The translations under genes and the position numbers were made by a program. Shown here piece after piece: positions 51,001-60,700 of a stretch of 64,000 nucleotides of DNA (its first letter is position 1; each line of letters starts with the position of its first letter). The notes beneath the pieces are model-generated. The model worked only from the letters and a program-made list of their open reading frames with translations, did not search any database and was not told the DNA's origin. The DNA comes from Phytophthora sp. 'mugwort' (Eukaryota > Oomycota > Peronosporomycetes > Peronosporales > Peronosporaceae): contig JAUCEF010000007.1 of the NCBI GenBank assembly GCA_033558025.1, forward strand, positions 4,650,001-4,714,000, read 5' to 3'.

Positions 51001-52338
51001 GAGAAAGTAATTGTCCCCCAACAGACGCAGTCTGAACCGGGACTCCATGGCGTCCCATGTGCGTGGAACCGCACGCACCAATTGCTTGTCTGCCTTGGAT
51101 TCCTGTTTGCCCTGTCCTGGACCTCCATCAGTCGCTGGTTGTTGCCTATCACTGGCATAAATCCGATTCTGGTGTTCGTTCGATTCACTTGCTGCAACCT
51201 GAGCTGGGCGTGTCTGACGCGTAACAGTCGAGGAAGGACCGTCCACCTCCCACTTATAGAACGTGGCTCCACGCACTGTAGATACTCCGTATACAGCGAG
51301 AGCATCAAAGTCTGGAACCTCAAACTCCCACAGCTGCTCACTTGTCCAGGGGTCAAATGCCACGATAGTAGATCCTTCGTCATCTAATGACGAGCTAGGG
51401 TCCTTCGGCATCACAATAATATCAGGAACCATGTTGTGACCGCCGTCTCCGACAGAGCAGTGAGCTTGTTGCGCGAAGTCTAGGAAGAACTCTGAGATCT
51501 TGAAACAGCGGGCGGACGAAGCATTCCGAGAATGCACAGCCCGCGTCGTAAACTCCGAGCGTCCAAACATAATCTCACTACCGGTAGCTATCGCAGATGT
51601 TGCTGTAGACGACGAGTAGGGTCGACGAAAGCCGCTCACTGCATCCAATGTAAACATTTCCAGCTTCTTCTCACCAAACAACAAAATATCCGCTGCAGAG
51701 GCATCCACAGTAGGGCCACTTTCCGTCACAGTAGGGTCGACAGCCACGCGCACGGGGCCGTTAACGTTCACAATATCAGCCATTGTCATGCCGAGTTCCT
51801 TCACCTTACTCTTAGAGAAGTGATACAACCTGCCATCGTAGGATGGCACCAGTTGCGACATAAAGGCCGCGCTGGCCGCTAAGGCCTGTGCTGATGCCGA
51901 CTGCCGCTGAATCACCGAGCGATCCTCCAGTTCCTTGCCTCCTGTACGTGTCGTTGCCACATGGACGCTTCCGTCGACGTCCACATCAGCTTCCACCCGT
52001 TCTCGTGAACTGGCAGCCGCTGAGTGGTAGTTGGGCGGCATATCCGACGGCGGCGTGGCCGGGTTCATGCCCCGACACTGCGACGAATCCACCATGGGGC
52101 CGCCCGAATCAAAGGACCACAAGACTTCGCCGGACCAGGCGTTCACGGCGTACACGCGACCGTCGAGACCGCCAGCCACCACCACATCGGGAGACTGAGC
52201 CACGGCGTATGAGTAGGCGGACTTCACGGGGGCTCGAACCCCAGCGACGAGTCCCAGCGGCAGTAGCAGCACTCCTAGCACGACGAGCAGCAGAGTTCTG
52301 CGTCTCGTCCTTCCAAAGTGACCATCACTCCTGATCAT
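48028..52338 (-). CDS. PERK-like transmembrane eIF2-alpha kinase, 1436 aa
   Basis: The protein is a type I membrane kinase. From Met at 52338 (MIRSDGHFGRTRRRTLLLVV) there is a basic patch and hydrophobic LLLVVLGVLLLPLGLVAG, a signal sequence. A lumenal PQQ/beta-propeller-like part follows, with VVVAGGLDGRVYAVNAWSGE and VLWSFDSGG, as in PERK and IRE1. A membrane span lies at about residues 505-530 (HVGAMLLGVSTCGLLLAWGC). The kinase domain starts near 880 with IGKGGFGQV and the lysine AIKRV. A Ser-rich insert of about 130 residues separates the lobes, a feature of eIF2-alpha kinases. HRDLKPANIFV (about 1110), GDFGLSR and YLYASPEQV complete the catalytic set. An upstream in-frame ATG at 52536 would add 66 residues ahead of the signal sequence, so 52338 is preferred. 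It would couple ER stress to translation. Confidence 0.9.
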   Translation of the reverse strand: MIRSDGHFGRTRRRTLLLVVLGVLLLPLGLVAGVRAPVKSAYSYAVAQSPDVVVAGGLDGRVYAVNAWSGEVLWSFDSGGPMVDSSQCRGMNPATPPSDMPPNYHSAAASSRERVEADVDVDGSVHVATTRTGGKELEDRSVIQRQSASAQALAASAAFMSQLVPSYDGRLYHFSKSKVKELGMTMADIVNVNGPVRVAVDPTVTESGPTVDASAADILLFGEKKLEMFTLDAVSGFRRPYSSSTATSAIATGSEIMFGRSEFTTRAVHSRNASSARCFKISEFFLDFAQQAHCSVGDGGHNMVPDIIVMPKDPSSSLDDEGSTIVAFDPWTSEQLWEFEVPDFDALAVYGVSTVRGATFYKWEVDGPSSTVTRQTRPAQVAASESNEHQNRIYASDRQQPATDGGPGQGKQESKADKQLVRAVPRTWDAMESRFRLRLLGDNYFLESSKDDGVVDHSSGQTSQGSPTFHGRQVDDVHDFHEEMSARRRRRIFWEPIVNDGKRGVFITYTHVGAMLLGVSTCGLLLAWGCYVKGLSASLAQSAIKTMDQSQFFTSHVHRLTIQRPGEDDITISSVISRSLMMNAVGVDGQVPLLENGEPVNVLSAEVSANIDPATESMLMEKFSRFAANEAAAILLNGSYVGAKQKLLKGDSDEDSNATTATSSSSASSITDMIVRGVSSSSSAVRISSQRPTAAGRQRFALPYAGDKSLTEEDVSDIYEVEMLPVSEDDDELLAPAVDRVLDNERFELADSDDDLFVEGDDSAATLNGSKSISSSGDSTTGSCCSNSESCSHAMNKSNGSDGVRSMREDETTDEKSSDGKSSIQESSEASSTDSGPSPNEAEVLFPFVCQSRFVNEFEELSAIGKGGFGQVMLAENRLDGRKYAIKRVGLNLKNQTSKTLQKFLREVKILALLDHPNIVRYYQAWLEKVEEGANETSAAPSSVSSETSSFGGLANANNYSTSNLLAPISELEFSGTQRQLETFYSNGSVADDNDDDGFDWDRGSSSGVQVDNGWKEEDLVVQNKPRTRNVPSRLSSPRAPGDHGSEENSSFNAAEKCDHWLYIQMQYCAGRNLADYLAVPTRPMELARMLKIFVQIASALAHVHSCGLIHRDLKPANIFVADVERDEIKLGDFGLSRYAANVNNLNASTTLDDPQQGPTSSSGLRESPLSTSMWSNMSESNEVTAGVGTYLYASPEQVAGKKYNAKTDIYSLGMILFELCHERFGTTMERYITLRDARDSKFPADLLAAKRCPEIVDMLCKLLSHDPTTRPTADEVVQWGQIMYETSLAQKAMDVVRSPRNLDMARAAAAAHLMPGIDHLMAGVSVDAVATATFSLKVEAAMEHCSGEDGGERRLPNHNLLKQVCDVIAGVSNGKVEIKKCGLHMESEGVTILEFELDPEAALAASPGSDVESSVVMAIEALAGVQLVRRVSKME

Positions 52339-54370
52339 ACTACACAAATCTTGACACAAGCAACGAAAAAGCTTCCAGTTCCTAGCTCCAACCGCGCGCT
52401 CAGTGGCCGCGCAGGCGGACGGACACGCGGCGAGTCCACCGCCAGCAAAGGAACGAAACGAGGCCGTGGAGCAGAAGCCACAGCCGATGGACACAACACG
52501 CGAGACGGAGCTCCAGACGCACGGACGGGCGCTCACTCACTCGAAGGGGGCGGCGCGACGCGAGTGTTGCTTGATGCTGAACGCGCCCCGACTTCCGCTT
52601 TCAATACTGACACCGTGTCTTCTCCCGTTCGAGTGTAACACCCGTACTGAAAGGCATTGTCGAGTGCGAATGGTCGAGTTTGTATGCCAGCTTCAAATTT
52701 ACATACCCCTGAATTGTCGATACTAACTGTTTGTGCAGGTTGATATTATACCTCAATATGGTATCATGAAGTTTTATTCCCTGAATGAAAAGGTGTCAAA
52801 CTGACGATATAAATCGAGGACAGTACTGTAATTAGCGGTGCCGCACGGTTTTGCAGCATCTGGTAGAAATTATGATTTTTGCTCGACGACGACGACGTGC
52901 GGCAATTTGCCGCCTTTCCTCGCACGTCGAAGAGAGCTCTGTCATAGCCTCTGGCGCCTGGTGCCGGGGGGTGGATATTAATATGTACCAAGCCAGAACA
53001 CGTAGCCCCTCGTTCCTTCACAGCTTGAGTTGATGGTGTCACCTGCCTGCGGGGCATCTGTCTTTTCTAGAAAATTCGAGAGCCGACATTTAGAGATAGC
53101 CGTCCGATATTATTATGATCATGCTGGCCTTCCGGCTGGCTCTGCGTGTCGTAAGCTGGAAATCCATAGTAGCCTACCGATACCGTACATGTTAAGTGAT
53201 CCTCGCTGCTGGTGTCGCAGTGTATCATCATCAGTGTGGGTTGGATTTGTTGCGATCGTCACATGCGGCATAACTGTGATGACGGTGAGCCTTTCATCAA
53301 TGAACAGTTGACAGGTGGCATCGCGACAGTGAGCGAGCGGGTACAGTATCCGAATTTCACGATGCATGTATCAGATCCTGCAGTGTTCGCTATTGACATC
53401 GAGAGGGAGCTGTCGAAGCAGCAAAGACGTCAGTTTTTGATTTCGTCCAAGGTTAACTGATGAAGCTGTGCTCAAGTATACCACGTCAGGAAGACAGCGT
53501 CGCTCGCCACGGCATCCGCCTTGCTTGATTCCACGAGGATAGCTAGGCCATGAGGCCGGTCACGGCCGCCACCGATCCATCGGGCTTCAGCAGAGCGCAA
53601 TTTTCAAACTGCAATTAATGGAGACTTTCTGTTGCTCAGTTGCTCAGCGTAGCGCACGTAGTTATGTTGGCATCGTTTGAGATCAAATCATTTCATTCGG
53701 GACTCGTCAAATCAACCTCGGTGGTGGTGAGGGTGTAGTGCTAACAGCTTCAGCAGCACAGTGATACAGTCTCCTCCATTTCTCATCATCGAAACGCATA
53801 TGACGACCACCGAAAAACTGGTGAGCCGTGCTTCAAATTTAAGCTACTGGTGATGTACCGAGTGATAAATGTCCTTGGCTGCTGCGTCCATTTACAAAGT
53901 TCGGTCGGTTGGTCATGAGTGACGGTCTCGTCGTCTTCGAAGCTGGCTTCAGGAGGTTGCAATGTACCTTGTCTGGTCCTGCTGCACCCACGAACTCGCT
54001 GATGAAAGCTGGATCCAGTGCCGCACGACGCTTGCGAACACCGGCGGTGCGGCTTCGTATTGATTCTCGACTCTTTTATTGTCGGGAAGCGCCCTATAGG
54101 GATCGCTCGCTCGTCGATGAATCGCACGGACCAAAGCCACCTCGCGCATTGCTCACTAAGTTGGACGCAACGTCGGAGATGAGCCTCTTGCGGTGTTCGA
54201 GTCTCTGGCGACCGCTTGCTATACAGATCACGAGAGTGTTCTGCGTTACAACACGTATGATTTGCGATAATAAGCACAGCCATGAGATAAGGATCTTAAC
54301 ATTGTACAGCATCGCACAGTGCAGTCTCTGCAAGCATGTGCATTACTTCAAGTGAGCCTACGCCATACCA
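52339..54370. other. Intergenic region
   Basis: Two kilobases with overlapping short frames on both strands (for example 53786-54283 and 53909-54355). None has a recognisable domain. No repeat or RNA gene was seen. Confidence 0.45.
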
Positions 54371-54812
54371 TGCGTGCGGTGGACTCACTCGCTGTGGTGT
54401 CGGGTTGGTTCTCATTTGACAATATTCCTCAGTCAGCGCAGAGCAGTCAAGCAATAGTACTCATGCACATGGTAGACGGGTACTTGAATCGGCGTGGGCG
54501 CCATTTCAAGAGTGGCGTCGCCGCTACTTCATCTTCGACGAAGGCAAGCTCGTATCTAAGAAGAACGATGACCCAACCGCCAGGGTTCTGCACGAGGACC
54601 GTGTATTCGACGTGCTCTACTGGAGCGGACGCCCCCACGGTCTGTGTCTGAAACTTCGAGACGACCGACTGGTGTACTTGACAGCGCAATCGGAATAGGA
54701 CGCCAGGCGGTGGCATGACATTATTGAGCGCTATCTGATGGAGCAGCGTTGCGTCGAAGACCTACGTCATGCCTTGTGCCGGGGTCGACTGCCTTCAATC
54801 CGAGAAAGCGTA
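54371..54812 (+). pseudogene. PH-domain protein fragment, disrupted
   Basis: From ATG 54371 (MRAVDSLAVVSGWFSF) the frame enters a pleckstrin-homology fold: MVDGYLNRRGRHFK, then, after a frameshift at about 54515, EWRRRYFIFDEGKLVSKKND and HEDRVFDVLYWSGRPHGLCL, LRDDRLVYLTAQSE. An in-frame stop follows and then DARRWHDIIERYLMEQ, the C-terminal helix with its invariant Trp. A GTAAGT-like donor follows at 54809. PH domains bind phosphoinositides at membranes. One frameshift and one stop make this a pseudogene unless they are sequence errors. A downstream frame, QDEVTLQEDVIRSLEC (to about 55026), may belong to it. Confidence 0.6.
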
Positions 54813-55075
54813 AGTGAACTGGGTAGATAATTATTTATGGCGGAATGAAAGCACGACGAATCAAACGAGAGTGTTCTCCTCATTTCGGCGTTTCAATGAG
54901 GTTCTTTTCACATCAGGACGAAGTAACCTTGCAGGAAGACGTTATCAGATCTCTGGAGTGCGAGAATTGCCATCACATTCCGACCCCACGATTTAAAAAA
55001 CGACTTCAACAAGAACTATACGTATAACGCTCAACCGAGCGAAACCGATCACACGACCAAGAGGCTTTGTGCGAT

Positions 55076-55104
55076 GCTGCGATGCATCGCCGATGCATCG
55101 CAGC
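55076..55104. repeat. 29-bp perfect inverted repeat
   Basis: GCTGCGATGCATCG-C-CGATGCATCGCAGC has 14-bp arms around one base and could form a cruciform. It lies about 380 bp upstream of the small Nup98-like gene. Confidence 0.85.
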
Positions 55105-55315
55105 GATGGTGCACCAAAACCCACGTGCCGGTATTTTTCTTGATCGCGTCACTGAAAATACACTCGGAGTTCAATCTTCAACACCGGGTCAAGCGGGTCA
55201 AACCCGTTTTTAGCTGAACTGTACCCGTCGCTGGATTTTTTCTTGATTTTTCTAGTGAAAGAAACGGGTGGGCCAGGGTGAACCCAGGGAGCTCACACTC
55301 GACCCGGGCGAGGGC

Positions 55316-55328
55316 TCACTTTTGAATC
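55316..55328 (+). promoter_or_regulatory. Putative oomycete initiator element
   Basis: TCACTTTTGAATC begins with a match to YCAYTYY and lies about 165 bp upstream of the start codon at 55483. The evidence is the motif alone. Confidence 0.3.
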
Positions 55329-55482
55329 GGCTCAAGTCGCACAAGCTCCCTCTTTCCCTGTCGCCGTCTCACCTGCATCTTCGCTAGTGAACAGAGTAGA
55401 CGTAGAGAGAGAAAAAGAGAGATAATAATCGAGACGCCTTTCTGGACGCTTAACACCTTGCGCTCTTGAAATTGCACGTCTT

Positions 55483-57564
55483 ATGTCGCTCTTTGCGTCC
55501 TCGATCAACTCCGAGCCCGCCGCTGACGGAAGCTTCAACTTAGGAGCCCCCACTACCTCCGGGTTTGGAGTTCCTGACAGTTCTGGCAACTCCGGCATCT
55601 CTGTCTTCGGGGGCTTCGGGGGTGGTGGCAATGCGTTCATCAGCTCCAACGCTTACGACAGTGCCATGTGGGCCGACAACGCGTCGGAGCCTTTTGGACG
55701 TGTGGAGAGCACGAAGGAGTGCTTCGCGCGCAATGGCGAGGTGGCAATCACGTTCAAGTGGGCAGCAGCCAAGTCGCCGCGTCGCCCGCTGCTCCAGCTC
55801 GGGTTTCGCTCGAACGCACGTGACACGGTGCCTCTGTTTGGTCACTCGACCCAGCAGCAGCGTTCTTCCTCGTCTTCCTCGTCACTCTTTGGCAACCCTA
55901 GTGGGAACCAAACGAGTGCGAGTAGCGGAGCCTTCACGTTAGCGGATACCGCCCCAAGCATCAAGTCTGCCAACAGAGTATTCTACGACAATGCCAGCCT
56001 TGGTGGAAGTACAGACCAGAGCGAGAGAACAAGTTTGTTTGGCAACGCGAGCAGCAGTGCGGGGTCCAGCTTAAATCCTGGCTTTGGAGGAGTCCGTACG
56101 ATGTTTGGCGGCTCGGAGGCCAACACGCTGGATCCTGAGTTTGGCGGAAATCGCGCGGTGTTTGGCTCAAGTATCAACACTACGAAGCCGCCACTGATCC
56201 CATTGTCGACGAAGCAGGTCGGGGTTTCCTTGAGCAATCCATTTGCACCACGTAGTGACTCGATGTGGAACACGTTCACGTTTGGGGCCCCAAACTCAAC
56301 TGGGAAATCGTTTAAAGCTGCAAGCTCGAAAACTAACCCCTTTGCAGCGAAGGTATCTGCGAACGCGGTAAATCCCTTCTCCGTTCGAAATGCGCCTGAA
56401 ACCAAAAAGAATTTGTTCGCAGTGCCTGGGTCAGTTTGGCAAACTGGACAGAAGTCGGCGGGTAATGCAGGGTCAGCATCGATGAAGTTTAAGAGCGGAT
56501 TGCGTTCGGCTTTCATCCTGGATGCAAGTCCTTGGCGTACTGGTTCCCGACAGCAGCAGCAGCAGCTACTCCAGCCTGTTTCGTCTTCAGCCTTTGACTG
56601 GGCTTGTTGGAGGAAGCAGAACGAGTCAACTCAGCCCAGCGCCTTGTTAAAGATGTCGGGTAGCTCTTCTGGGTCCGTTTCATCTCCACCAGCGACTTCG
56701 TCGCCTCCTGACGCCTTGGTAGCATCCCCCGATACGGATCCTTACGGTTCGGGGTCATTTGGCGCAGGGCTTTTGGAGCAGAAGATCAAAACAGCAATTG
56801 TCAACCCGCCAGGGTCTGTAGAGCTCACGATGCTTGAAAATCGACCATCGACTGCGCTAAAAAATTCAGTGACTCGTCACCAACCGTCAGCCAGGTTCGC
56901 GGCCCGGCTCGGGTTGGCCAGAAAACCTCTGCAGACACTTCCCATGCAGTCAAAACAGTCACAATTTCAGAGCCGCAGGCTGCATATAAGTGCTCGAACG
57001 AAACTACCTCAAGTCGGCCCGTTCCGCTTCTCTAGTTCGTTTTCTCGTCTGGTCATTTCCAAGACCGTGAGCAGTGCGAAGGACAGCCCCAGACTGGCGG
57101 AGCCCGTTCATGAGGTTACTGGTGACTCCCCATCGCCCACACTTCTCAACAAGGAGTATTTCACTGAGCCGTCTGTACGGGAGCTCCAGCAACTCACCGA
57201 GGAAGAGCTGTCTCGCGTTGAAAACTTCGTGATTGGCCGCCGAGGCTGTGGGAAAATCGCCTTCATCGGTGCTACGGACGTCCGTAGACTCCATCTCGAC
57301 AATCTTGTTACTTTTTCTGAGGGAAAAGTTGTGGTCTATCCGGACGACAGTGTCAAGCCAGCAATCGGCAGCGGACTCAACAAACCAGCGATCATAGCAC
57401 TGCATGGCATTTCCGCTGAAGAAAACGAGTCGACTGAGGATTTCATGAAGCGTCTTGAAAGCCACACGCAGGCGCTGGGCGCTACGTTCTTAGGGTACGC
57501 GGACTCAGAAACCGGCAACGGTGGCGTGTGGAGCTTCCGCGTGGAGAACTTCTCTAATGTATAA
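55483..57564 (+). CDS. Truncated Nup98-like nucleoporin (paralogue), 693 aa
   Basis: The N-terminal 450 residues are Ser/Asn/Gly-rich with FG motifs (SVFGGFGGGG, SLFGN, TMFGGSEAN, NPFAAKV), the intrinsically disordered barrier part of nuclear pores. A NPYG-like DTDPYGSGSFGAGLLEQKI segment matches VNPYGAGSFGAGLVEQNV in the neighbouring gene. The C-terminal 140 residues form the Nup98 autoproteolytic (Nucleoporin2) domain: LLNKEYFTEPSVRELQQLTE, VENFVIGRRGCGKIAFIGAT, GLNKPAIIALHGI. It ends WSFRVENFSNV, so translation stops two residues after the Ser where Nup98-96 is cut, and the catalytic His of HFS is Asn. There is no Nup96 part and no GLEBS motif. The start at 55483 is the first ATG. It is convergent with Nup98-96. 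Confidence 0.9.
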   Translation: MSLFASSINSEPAADGSFNLGAPTTSGFGVPDSSGNSGISVFGGFGGGGNAFISSNAYDSAMWADNASEPFGRVESTKECFARNGEVAITFKWAAAKSPRRPLLQLGFRSNARDTVPLFGHSTQQQRSSSSSSSLFGNPSGNQTSASSGAFTLADTAPSIKSANRVFYDNASLGGSTDQSERTSLFGNASSSAGSSLNPGFGGVRTMFGGSEANTLDPEFGGNRAVFGSSINTTKPPLIPLSTKQVGVSLSNPFAPRSDSMWNTFTFGAPNSTGKSFKAASSKTNPFAAKVSANAVNPFSVRNAPETKKNLFAVPGSVWQTGQKSAGNAGSASMKFKSGLRSAFILDASPWRTGSRQQQQQLLQPVSSSAFDWACWRKQNESTQPSALLKMSGSSSGSVSSPPATSSPPDALVASPDTDPYGSGSFGAGLLEQKIKTAIVNPPGSVELTMLENRPSTALKNSVTRHQPSARFAARLGLARKPLQTLPMQSKQSQFQSRRLHISARTKLPQVGPFRFSSSFSRLVISKTVSSAKDSPRLAEPVHEVTGDSPSPTLLNKEYFTEPSVRELQQLTEEELSRVENFVIGRRGCGKIAFIGATDVRRLHLDNLVTFSEGKVVVYPDDSVKPAIGSGLNKPAIIALHGISAEENESTEDFMKRLESHTQALGATFLGYADSETGNGGVWSFRVENFSNV

Positions 57565-57762
57565 GAACAAAGCATGCATGGTTAGTTAATAGCAGTAGGT
57601 TAGTTGTTAGTTAGTCAAGTCTATTGTAAGCACGATCAAATATCACGAAAGATGCCAACAGAAGAGTAATAGCGTTTGTAGTGTTCGTTTCATGTGCAGA
57701 TACACAGATCCAAGGTCCACTGACGACTTGGTCTCGGATTCTTCTCGATTGTTGTGCACAAA
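57565..57762. other. Convergent intergenic gap between the two Nup98-type genes
   Basis: 198 bp shared by both 3' ends, AT-rich, with short gttagtta repeats just after the plus-strand stop. It presumably holds both polyadenylation sites. Confidence 0.6.
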
Positions 57763-60700
57763 CTAAGCTCGCCAGTCGATGAAAGTAGAGCAAAGGTGCA
57801 TCAGTTGGTTCGTCCGGTACGACTCGACGAAACTAGTCTCACGCCCGGTGACTAAATGCGAAAGCCCGCTCAGAAACTCTGGCTCCAGCTCCAAAGGCGT
57901 CGAAGTTGAAGAAGCATCGCCCGTCAACTCGCGCTCCTGCGCGTACGACAGGAGCGACCGCAGCTGCACTGCCTGTGTGGCCAAGGATACGATCATCGAC
58001 GACACGCACGTTTGCGCCAACAGCACATTCTTCTCGCGCTTCTTGCTCGCGTCTTTTGCCGAGGCATCTCGGGCGCTAGAAAGCTGCTGCGAAAGCAGCA
58101 TGACGCGCTGAAGGAACTGATCCTCGTGGTCAACCTCCAGTCCCTTTTGTTGTTCAAGACGGAGGTACTCCAACAGCAGACCACCTCCAATGGTATCCAC
58201 CCTCTCGCAGCTCTTCCACTGAGGGATATACACCGCCATAGGCTCCAACTCCAAAAGCAACTGCATCAGTACGTCCTTTTGGCTAGCGAAAAGGCAGCGC
58301 ATAGCTACGTGCGAAATCAGGCACGCGTGAGCTTCTTCATAGTGGCGTGCCGCCATCCAGTGTGCAATTTCTTCGTGGCGCTCCTGCTTTGCAACGGCCC
58401 GCACCGCCAATGCCTCACTAACCCATTCCGTGGGAATGCTTAGGCGCTCACAGAGCTGTTCCCGCTTGGACACGTCCGATGTCAAGACATCTGCGTTACG
58501 AAAGAGCAACTCACGGCAGGTGCTCTCGCGCTCGACAACGTCTGAAATGTTGAGCGCGACATATACTGCATCTTCCCACAAGCCAGCGCCTTCTAGTTGC
58601 CGAATGAAATTCTGATGGATGTGCGATTCCCATTCGCGGTCAAGCTTGTAGCCAATTGCGCGCAGAACGCTGTGCAGGTGCCAGCACAGCTCATAGTCCA
58701 GGTGGTGCGAGTCTTGGCTCATGAAGCCACTGGGTGACAACACTTTGCACAGCGAGGCAGCATCTTCAATGTAGAGCTTCATCAGCTCCATCAATACGTC
58801 ATCTTTGTCTGTGCCAGCAGCAGCAAATTTTGACAAGGAGACCGAAGCCTGCTGCTTACTGACGGCGTCGTCGTAAAGCGCCATGGCGGACTTCAGGGAC
58901 GTCGCGGGGCCACACTTGTACCACAGAAACAACGCAAGGCACGCGATCCACGACATGCCCGCACCTTTCTGAGCAGTCATCACCTCGACACTACCGGCCA
59001 ATACACTGTAGATAACAACCAGAGTTTTGTCCATAAATTCCAGCGATCCGTTGTCACTCCACTGAGCCAGTTGTGTCTCCATCAGACTGCGAAAGTCATT
59101 GCCTTCGTAAGAAACCGCCTGTGTGATCAGCGTTGCCAGGCGAAAGTCACCACATTCAATTGCCATTTCGGACGCTTCCACAACTCGATGCTGGCACAGA
59201 AGGCGCAGCACGCCCTCCGGGCTCGGGATACCGTCAAAAGTGGGGGCGTTTTCTGCATCTTTCAGCGCAGTCTCGAACCACCGTGAGATTGCCTCCCGGC
59301 GCAGATCGACAGTCTGAAAAGTATCCAGTTTTTCCACTTCATTAGGGTCATCCCGCGACGCGAGAGGGTAGAACGTAGTATCCGGTCGGTCACCCATCTT
59401 GGTACCATGCTCTTGGCCCCATAAAGCCTGAATCAGTTTCCAAAGTAGCAAAGTTCGCTTCTCGGATGATCGTGTCGGAGCTTTTTGAACTTGGCGTTTA
59501 GCGTGAGTAACATACTTTTGCATACAGTTCATCAACGGCTCGTGAGCGGGTAATGTAAACGGGGTGGGAACCTCGGATCCGTCTCGGTCAATGAAATCGT
59601 TGGGGTTACGTCCCTGCGAAGTGTACTCGTAATGGAGCATAAGCCCATCGTGAAGATTCGACTTGCGCGTTTCAGGGAGACGAAGAGGGAACTCGATACA
59701 TACGCGACGACACTTGTTTTCCACATCTGAGGATTTCGCCGAGCGCGAAGTCAACTTTCCTAGGTTTACCAGCTCGCCGTTTGGTCCCCATGAGCAGCGA
59801 AACGAGCGAGCCATGAACATACCACCATCGACATGGTTGCGCACGACCTTTGCTTGTCCTTGGTTCGATGCTTGCAGCATCAGCTGGTACGTTGTAGACT
59901 TCTTTCCAGGTTGCAGACATTCAACGTTGCTCAAACCGAGCGGCTTCAAAGAATAACGAAGCACAGGAAACACCTCACTGGTAGGTTGCGGGTCTTTCTT
60001 CGTCGACATCACCTCTTCCTCAATATTAAAGTCCATCTGAGGTTCCGACTCGGGCCCAACACTTTCTGAGTCGTCAGCCATTCCAACCCACTGGTCACTG
60101 ACATTCAAAGGGGCCTGGTGGTCCCCAAATGAAGTAACAACATTATTGCTGTTCACCTCGCCGCCATACATGCCGGACTGACGAAAGAGTACGCTGCGGT
60201 CGGCCGAAAAAGGTTTCTTTCCTCGACTAACCACAGTCACACGACTCATTCCAGGCTTTCGTGGTAAATGGTCCATGTGCAACTCCTTGCTCTCCGCGTG
60301 TCCTGCTCCATTGTGGCCATCCATGTCGACATCGTCGTCGTCGTCATCGTCATCGAAGCCATAACGACTGAAGTGCTCGACCCGGAAACGCCAAATACCC
60401 TTCTCGATGGAATAGTCGAGGAAACTAGCACCGATATCTTGCGTGCGCTGCTTCACACGCTCCTTATACTTCTCAGGAGAAGTCGATTTGCGCGGCGGGA
60501 AAATGTTCAGAAGCTCAACAATAGCAGGTCTGTTTAAACCTTTGCCCAGCTCATGCTTCTTCTCGTCGTCTCGATAAACAATCACCTCCTTCTTCTCGAA
60601 ATACACTAATTCGTCAAGGTCGAGATTACGCACATCTGTCTTACCGATCCACTCGACAGCACCCAAGCCGCGGCAACCAACTGTGAACTTTTCCACTTGA

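Noticed and set aside
52024..52334. Plus-strand open frames at the 5' end of the PERK-like gene
   Set aside because: They lie antisense to the signal sequence and lumenal domain and contain no motif.
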